Shown piece after piece: positions 56,368 through 64,000 of a stretch of DNA of 64,000 nucleotides; the stretch's first letter is position 1; every line of letters starts with the position of its first letter. A program made the position numbers and the translations under genes. The notes below the pieces were generated by a model. The model searched no databases and was not told where the DNA came from. It saw only the letters and a program-made list of their open reading frames with translations. Origin of the DNA: Crotalaria pallida (lineage: Eukaryota; Streptophyta; Magnoliopsida; Fabales; Fabaceae); assembly GCA_037953625.1 (NCBI GenBank), contig CM075649.1, forward strand, positions 88,417,290 through 88,481,289. The letters are read 5' to 3'.

Positions 56368-58377
56368 GGCAATTAGTCCCCAAACCCCATAATTATCCAC
56401 CAAACCCCATTTTAATTGCGAAATGTCCATTATACCCTTCTCCATTAAAAAAAAGAAGAAGGAAACAAACCCCAAACCCCAGCCACCTTTTCACCTTCTT
56501 CCATATCCCATAATTTTACAAACCCCTTTCTCTCTTCTTCTAACTTTTCTCTTACCTTTTCAAAACCCTACCATATTCTACCTACAAACCACTTCATTTG
56601 GTTATCTATTCGTAAAGGAAGCTCCAGTGTGTTCTCTATTGGTGTTATTGAAGATAAAATCATCTCTTCTACGGTTTTTTTATTTTTTTACGTAACTGTT
56701 AAAATTCCGACTAACCAGTGTCGGAATTTTAGTAAATTCCGACACGGGTAATTCGGAATTTATTACTAAATAATTTTCAAGTGTTTTCTGATATTTTTCC
56801 GAGATAGATGTATCAGAATATTCATAAATTTTGATAAACCCCTATCGGAAATAATAACTTAGTCAATTTGATATCACCCAATTGAAACGTAGCTTACTGT
56901 AACATTTTTCCGAGACACTAAATTCAGAATTAATTAAAATTCCGATATGTTAAATTCAGAATTTTTATAAATTCTGATGAGTATATTTCGGAAAATAATA
57001 TATGTATTAAATTATATGAACTGATATTTTTCCGAGATAGATGTATCAGAATATTCATAAATTTTGATAAACCCCTATCGGAAATAATAACTTATTCAAT
57101 TTAATATAAATTCCGAAATGTTTAATTCAGAATTTAATAAAATTCTGATACGTATTTTTCAGAATAGTAATTTTTTCTGATACCCTGTTATCAGATTTAA
57201 TAGAAAAATCCATTAGAACACACCATGAAGTTACACTCATATATTGGAACAAAGTAAATTGATACCGAATACGCTCATATATTGCAACAAAGTAAATTGA
57301 TACCAAATACGCTCATATAACTAAACATCAATTCTTTAATTCACGTAACCTTAATCCATGTTCAAAAGCAAATTTAATCCACATGTTTAACACCTAAGCT
57401 TAAAAGTTATTACAAATAACAAAAATCCAAATACTAACACAAGTTCAAAAGCTATTACAAAATGACCAACTATATTGATTCTAAATCAACAATTCCTACT
57501 CAGTTTCTTCTTCTCCGGACACGTCTCCCTTGACCACTTGCTTCATTCTCCGCCTTTTCTTGCTGCTCAGCCCTGCTACCCCTGGTAACCCGACCACCAT
57601 GCCTTCCGGATTGCGTACGAGGAGCATCTTATGTGATAGCTCTAGTACATAATGCCATGACCTTCTCATAAACATCATTCAGTAATGTTGGCCTATGCGG
57701 TTTCAGTTGTACGCTTCAATCTAGCCATATCTGAAATTCAACCAAATTATGAATAATGGGAGACTTCAAACATTGAGACCAAAAATTATGTTTTTATAAT
57801 TTAAGCATGAAAACTCAAAAATATTATATATAACAATTACAAACAATTTATAAAACAAATACTGATTAAATTCCGACATGGAAGAGTCAGAATTTTACAT
57901 TTTTCCGACACACCCGTGTCGGAAAGTTGCAGAGATAGTAGACCTTCGAAAAAACAACAATGGCGATTTCGAACCCAACCTAAAGGAAACCAACAGTGAA
58001 AAAAACCTAAAACAAACAAAAAAGAAAACCTAAAACCTAAAACCTAAACAAAAACTAAACAAATAATAAAAACAAAAATGGTAATGAATGAGGGAATTAT
58101 AATGGAACGAAAGCAAAAACAAAACAAAGAAGACAAAATGATAATGAGGGAAGAAGAAGAAAGTTCGTACCGGTGGAGGCGGCAGCGGCGGCGGAACTGA
58201 GCAGTATTGAGGGAGTGGTGATGGAAAGAGGGAGTTGAACAGTTAGTAGAGGGGTTTGTGAAGTGGGGTTTGTGAAATAAAGATGGAGTATAATGGGATT
58301 TGAATGGAGGGTAGTTTTGGTATTAATTATAAAAGTGGGGTTTGGTGGATAATTGTGGGATTCGGGGACTAATTGCC
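56368..58377. mobile_element. Non-autonomous Mutator-type element (2.0 kb)
   Basis: The ends GGCAATTAGTCCCCAAACCC and, inverted, GGCAATTAGTCCCCGAATCC extend to about 50-bp terminal repeats. The 9-bp target duplication ATTCCAAAT is perfect (56359-56367 and 58378-58386). The interior has many TTCCGA/TCGGAA words and a perfect-looking 74-bp direct repeat (56788-56861 and 57021-57094). A minus-strand Arg-rich reading at 57500-57620 (RTQSGRHGGRVTRG) may be the tail of a captured or ancestral ORF; nothing else is recognisable. Confidence 0.8.
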
Positions 58378-58408
58378 ATTCCAAATCTCGGTATAGAACG
58401 GGGTGCGC

Positions 58409-58490
58409 CCCAACCAATTTTTAGGTCCAAAATCTGATATAACCTAAGTCCCAACCAATTTTTAGGTACAAAATCTGATATAACCTAAGT
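58409..58490. repeat. 41-bp tandem duplication upstream of RFC3
   Basis: CCCAACCAATTTTTAGGT.C onward is present twice in direct tandem, with one base difference. It lies about 210 bp before the RFC3 start codon. Confidence 0.85.
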
Positions 58491-58548
58491 CCCAAATCAT
58501 TCTACCTCTTCTTCTTCTTCTGTTCTTCTGCTCACTGCCCAGTATCCA

Positions 58549-58557
58549 GTTCCCGCC
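58549..58557 (+). promoter_or_regulatory. E2F-like site 1 of RFC3
   Basis: GTTCCCGCC, close to the E2F consensus TTTSSCGC, 144 bp before the ATG. Replication-factor genes in plants are commonly E2F targets. Confidence 0.5.
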
Positions 58558-58582
58558 ACACAGGACATTATAAAGTGTGCCC

Positions 58583-58591
58583 TTTCCCGCC
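58583..58591 (+). promoter_or_regulatory. E2F-like site 2 of RFC3
   Basis: TTTCCCGCC, an exact core match to TTTSSCGC. It lies 110 bp before the ATG and just after a TATA-like TATAAA (58569-58574). Confidence 0.65.
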
Positions 58592-58700
58592 AAATTGGAT
58601 CTGCCCTTTCCTTACTCCCATCACCATCCGCAGTAGCAGCAGCAGAACTTGGACTCTCGAAGCTTGAAGAAGAAAGAGGAGGAATCCCCAACGCTCAAGG

Positions 58701-61700
58701 ATGTTGTGGGTGGACAAGTATCGACCTAAAACCCTTGACCAGGTTTTGGTCCACGATCTCATCGCCCAGAATCTCAAGAAATTGGTACTTTTTTTTTTTT
58801 ACTTAAATCAAATCACATTCTCAATTATTTTGTTTTGTTCATGTCTTGGTAATTTATTCGGTTTGATTGTTTCAGGTTACTGAACAGGATTGCCCGCATT
58901 TGCTATTCTATGGGCCATCTGGGTCTGGCAAGAAAACCCTAATCATGGCTCTTCTCCGCCAAATGTTCGGACCCGGTGCTGAAAAGGTTCCATTTTTTTT
59001 CCTTCATTCTTTACCCGAGTTTAGGTGTACTCGTTTTTTTGATATAATAATGTGGAGAAAACAAAATAGGAAAACAAAAAGCCCATGTTTGTTCTCACTT
59101 TTTTTTATTGGCATAGTTTTTTTCGAGGTTCGAACCCAGATGCCCACCTTAATGTCCCACAACTCTATCAATTGAATTAACTCTTGGGGTTAGTCTGTTT
59201 GTTTCCCTTGTAAATTAATTTTCTTTTTTTTTGTTGTTGCAGGTGAAAGTGGAAAATAGGACTTGGAAAGTGGATGTAAGCTTTCTTTCTTTCTTTTTTA
59301 TGTTGTTTTGACTTATTGGAAAACCTCTTGGGGGTTTGTTTCAAGGTATGCTTCTAGTAATCAAATTTGCGTGAATGCTATGACTGTTTGGAAGTGAGGA
59401 AGTAATTGTATTCTCCCTTGATATTGCATAGAGATATCAATTACTACTAAATGATCTAAGGGAAGATGCACCCTTGCTCACGTAACAGGCAAATTCAAGA
59501 GTGTTTTTCTTCCCAGTTGTAAAACATGCTTGTTTGTATTTATTTGTCTTAGTCTTGGGAATGTTTATTAAAAACACTGAAAAGAAAGTAGGAGAATGTG
59601 AGTAGTAGTTATTTTAAATTTTTCCAAAGTGTATTTTCATTCCCATGCCATGGAGAAATAACACACCAATCCCTCGTGGTTAGAATGAAAATGAGGGACA
59701 ACATGAGACTGGCTATCCTGAGAATCCATAGTATGCAGCCATTTTTTTATAAAAAAACTTGGACCAAAAGTGATGATATCTTCCAAAGTTTACATTCTTG
59801 GGAATAGCTTCAAAAGCCTTGAAACATTCCCATCCTAGATGGCAAGGAGTTATTTTAAGTTGAAATTTCAATCTGAAGAAAATACATGGCATCAACTCAT
59901 CACTGAAGATAATATATTTGTGAAAAAAATAAGTGTTTTTTAAGAGGAAGAATGTTCATTAGAGGAGTTTGTTTTATTTAACACAAATATTTTAAGTATA
60001 TGACTTGGAAAATAATGAATTTACCACTGAAACATTTTGTTAGATTTTTTAAAAATATCTTGCTTTTGAAATGTCAATGTCCATAAAAGAGTTCTAATTC
60101 AGCTTTATATTATTATCCTCCGTGCGACCTTCTCAGGCATAAGTTTGAATTTTATTCTGGTAAATTATTTTTATATTTATATATTGCAAACAGAGTTGTT
60201 GGCAGAACTTAGTTATTTGTTTTGATGTTAAAAGTACTTGAGAATTGGTTTCAGGCTGGGAGCAGATCTATTGATATAGAGCTGACAACATTACAAAGTG
60301 CTAATCACATTGAAATCAGTCCAAGTGATGCAGGCTTTCAGGACAGATATGTTGTCCAAGAAATAATTAAAGATATGGCTAAGAATAGGCCCATTGATAC
60401 CAAGGGGAAGAAAGGAGGATTCAAAGGTAACTGACAGTCTTTGTTTTTTAACTTCACTCGAATTTTATTGTAAGGTAATTTAAAAAGTCATCTACATATG
60501 GTCAACAAATAGTTTGGAGTTTTTTTGCACATCTATGTGTTATCTTTCTTTTATTGTATGTGGCGCAAAACTTTTTCTCTTAGACTATGTTGATTGGTGT
60601 TTTGTCTTGTATGGTCTGATGTACTGCACTTATGTTATGCGGTCCTCTTCTTTACGTCAACTTTTTTATGATTACACCAAACAAGTAACTTCTCCCCCAT
60701 GGTTTACATAATAGATACAAGCACTGCAAGCATTTGCCTTTAAATTTTTCAATTATCTTGATGTTTGCATGCTGATTTTACTATTTTTTACCATGTATCA
60801 GTGCTAGTGCTCAATGATGTTGACAAACTCTCTAGAGAAGCCCAACATTCCCTCCGCAGAACGATGGAAAAATACAGTGCTTATTGCAGATTGATTCTAT
60901 GTTGCAATAGTTCTTCAAGGGTCACAGAAGCAATTCGCTCTCGTTGTCTAAATGTGCGAATAAACGCACCAAGTGAAAAGCAGGTCAGTAAATTTGCGAC
61001 ATCTATTGCAATGGCTAAATAAAGAAATAAAACTGTTTCCTTTTTATTAAGTGTCTAAAAGAATAGCCATTTTTGAGCATTGACACCGCTACTTCTCACC
61101 AGCAGGGTTGTAGTAGCAACTAGCAAGTAATTTCATTGTTTTTATATTTGCTTGTTAGTCAGTTCCTATAGATGAATGATGTTCTACCCAGTGGCTTGCT
61201 GCTATTGCAATCATTTATATTGCTCTTGTAAGTTAGGATCATAGTTTTTTCCATTTGTTAGGCATTCCTTTTCAAATTATATGATGATATGTAGATTAAG
61301 ATATTTGTGATATTTGGGTTTGAGTATAGGAATATTTTTTTGGTCATAGTGAAGGACAATAATATTTAATTTCCCAACTATATCTGCATCATTACATCCT
61401 GAGGCATCAGTGACAAATTCTCCAATAGAGGAATTTTTGAATATACTAGTACTTAATTATCAAACAATGCAGCAAATTACTTTAATAATCATTCTGCGTA
61501 GGCCAAGATCTTCATTAAAATCAAGAAAGGCCTGGATATAGTTAGCTACTTAGCTTGTCTGTCCTGGATGCTGCTTTCATTTTTCTTGCTTCTCTTTCTC
61601 TTCAATGGGTATGTTATGTCGAAGACATACAAAACTTCTGAAGTTTGTATGATACAATATTCAACCTACCAGCACATGCTATTGATCAAAGCATGCAATC

Positions 61701-63806
61701 TCAATAAATTTTATTATGTATCTTGAGCTTGTCTAGCTTGCCTATTCTCTATTTAATTGTTTTTCTGTATTAAACCTTTGGAAATCTATGTGGCAGATTG
61801 TTGATGTCTTAGAATACATTGGTAAGAAAGAAGGGCTGCAACTTCCTCCTGGTTTTGCTGCTCGTATAGCAGAGAAATCTAATCGGAATTTAAGGAGGGC
61901 TATATTGTCATTTGAGACTTGCCGTGTCCAACAGTAAGCCCTGTATTAATCTTCTGATTCAGTAGTGAATGCATCACCTCAATCTTTATCACCTTTTCAA
62001 AGCACTGCTTTAAGAGTAACTGCTGACATCTATTCCTTTGCCTATTCTCATTTGTAACTTGTAGGTATCCTTTCACTAACAAACAAACCATTCCCCCAAT
62101 GGACTGGGAGGAATATATTTCTGAAATTGCATCGGACATAATGAAAGAACAGAGCCCCAAGAGGTTTGCGTTTTGACACAATTTACTATTTGATGATAAA
62201 TAAAATGTCTTGCCGAACCTTCAAATCAATAAGGTTTATGGATTGCCTACCCAATTTTCTCATAAACTAATCTCATGTTTTTAGAGTTACTCATTTAGTT
62301 ATCTCGAGTGGCTTAGGATGTGTCTATTGCATCTTACATCTCTTTCTCTCTCATATATCATCAGGTTGTTTCAAGTTCGAGGAAAGCTGTATGAGCTGCT
62401 AATCAATTGCATTCCCCCAGAGATAATTCTGAAGGTAAATGATTACCTTTACAATCTCTCCCTGTAATATTTTTTTGCCATACTTGACTCTGAAATTATA
62501 TTTGTTGGTTCAGAGGCTTGTTTATGAACTATTGAGGAAACTGGATGATGAACTAAAGCATGAGGTCTGCCATTGGGCATCACATTATGTAAGTCTGGTA
62601 ATCAATATTTTATTTGATATCAGCTCCAGGAATTGATTTAGAAGCATTATCTAATAAATTAGTATTCAACTTATAGACAGAAAGATAGTAACTAAATTAC
62701 TGAACTGGCACTTTAAGGAAGAAATATGTTGTTTTAACTTGAATAGACACCAATAACAGATACCTTAAGTGCAAACCAGTGTTTAGAAACACGAAACTGA
62801 TAGTAATGTCTTGAACATGTGCCGAACTGTTTATTAACAGAGATTTCGTAAAAGTGCATATTCATTCACTATAGTGTTGCTTTCTTTTACAAACAGTATA
62901 TTCTTTCTGTAACTTCTTTTATATTATTTTTTTGATTGGTCAAGGTTATAAGAATTTAAGAATTTCTGTTTTTGACTAAGCATTGTATTATGGCAATGTA
63001 ACTTCTGTTAACATCTGCAACATAAAGTGGGGAGGGACTTACTATCCTAAAGATAGTTCGCTGAGAATGCCTTGCCTAACAATGTGTTGCTTAGTAAGTG
63101 TTTTAGAAGTTGAAAGTACTGTTATTTCGATTTCTCCATATTCTAAATCTTTGCTCAAAAAGGAAATTACTAATAAGGCAAAGGTAACTTCACTACCCAC
63201 TGCTGGCAAGTTCTTATTAACTGCCAGAGGTAATACGCAATTTTGATTTATAGAAAATAGATGGAAGAAAATGAAACTGTTGGTCAGTCAGAGAACTTTA
63301 AACACCTGGCTTCAGAGCCAAGTCATAGCTGATCATTGAACAATTATGAATATCCATTCTTAGATAGATATCCATTCTTAGATAGTGAGCCGGACCAATA
63401 AAACACGATTGAATATATCATGTATCTAGTATCTATTGACTGTTGGTTATCATCATCACAACTGGTTCAAACTTCAAACTAGCATATGAATCTCTACGGT
63501 AGCAAAAAAATAAAAATCCAGGTTTGCTGTATTTGTTTTCCTGATTTGTGAAGTTGTTAAGCATAGATTCTTGCACAATCCTGCTATACTTTGTGTACAA
63601 GTGTTAATCAAATATCCACTTTATATGCTTCTTTTCCGCTTGTATATTCCTCATTAGCTTGGAATTAGCTAAATTAATAGTTAGATTTTGTCTGGGCATT
63701 CTTCCTTCTCACTTTTTGAAGTATGGAGTATCTGATTTTTCTTTCCATTCAATGAACCAGGAACATAGGATGCGTCTCGGACAGAAGGCCATTTTTCACA
63801 TCGAAG
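58701..63806 (+). CDS. RFC3: Replication factor C subunit 3 (clamp-loader AAA+ ATPase), 3' end outside the window
   Basis: RFC loads the PCNA sliding clamp on primed DNA in the nucleus. Exons in view: 58701-58784, 58876-58986, 59243-59275, 60255-60426, 60802-60983, 61797-61933, 62065-62163, 62365-62434, 62514-62588, 63761-63806; all introns are GT..AG and phases agree. The start MLWVDKYRPKTLDQVLVHD is the family N-terminus. Walker A is GPSGSGKKT (exon 2), the Walker B equivalent is LVLNDVD (exon 5) and SRC box is IRSRCLNVRIN. Later exons carry RRAILSFETCRVQQYP and KHEVCHWASHY. Exon 10 ends at HIEG in phase 1; about 25 residues should follow beyond the window. Large introns (59276-60254, 60984-61796, 62589-63760) hold nothing I recognise. 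No stop or frameshift is seen, so the gene looks functional. Confidence 0.95.
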
Positions 63807-64000
63807 GTATTTTCCACCTGAATGTGTGGTAGATGAATTGACAATTATATATTGAGATCTTTAAGTGCTAGCCTTCGCAATTTCTCATACAAACCTTGTC
63901 TATATTTATTGAGGACTGTCATCGGTCCAGACCTGTTAAAAGCAATGGCTTTATAAAAAGTTGATAAAAGTTTATTCTATACAATAATTTCTTGCTGATC

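Noticed and set aside
58097..58417. 106-codon minus-strand ORF beside RFC3
   Set aside because: Runs across the end of the 2-kb Mutator-type element and its target site; no family resemblance.

Overview
This window is nuclear DNA of a flowering plant, most likely a dicot. The evidence is a plant replication factor C subunit gene with many short introns, U-rich GT..AG introns, Stowaway, hAT and Mutator-type elements, and Ty1/copia and Ty3/gypsy LTR elements of plant lineages. I cannot name the species. Almost all of bases 1-58,400 is transposable-element DNA nested in layers. The only clearly conserved host gene is RFC3 at the right edge (58,701 to beyond the window end).

Left part (1-6,521): the end of a minus-strand gypsy-type LTR (1-1,521) carrying a GC-rich palindromic cluster; a Stowaway MITE (1,545-1,778); a decayed hAT-like element with a second Stowaway inside; a Tat-type gypsy LTR with a broken gag start (3,171-4,142); unassigned DNA; and an LTR-like promoter with tandem repeats (5,440-5,658).

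Middle part (6,522-28,826): a minus-strand solo LTR of about 3.4 kb with an intact TTAGT target duplication. Two later elements split it. The first is a very young copia-type element, 6,979-12,834, that codes only for a GAG protein (TR-GAG type; LTRs differ at 4 bases plus one 21-bp indel; target duplication ATTCT). The second is a Tat-lineage gypsy element, 14,140-27,159 (target duplication TACTC), with a 2.28-kb internal tandem duplication, dual RNase H, integrase, and an antisense extra ORF with a plant 'putative gypsy type transposon' domain. The solo LTR also holds an array of about 22 perfect short palindromes whose arms vary while the centre stays CCCAG-like.

Right part (28,827-58,400): unassigned DNA, a foldback element, an hAT MITE (32,430-32,941), then a 23-kb Mutator-like element (MULE), 33,135-56,267, with 371-bp terminal inverted repeats and a perfect 9-bp target duplication. 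The MULE carries a decayed MULE transposase, a convergent plant mobile domain (PMD) gene, and between them an 870-bp almost spacer-free palindrome whose arms each hold a captured exon of the SMC5/6 subunit gene NSE4. Two retroelements are nested in it: a one-LTR relative of the TR-GAG element (34,238-37,822) and a 10-kb element with 4-kb LTRs (45,201-55,184) whose LTRs contain an array of covarying hairpins. A 2-kb non-autonomous MULE (56,368-58,377) follows.

RFC3 (58,701-63,806 and beyond) has ten exons in view and two E2F-like promoter sites. The last exon lies outside the window.
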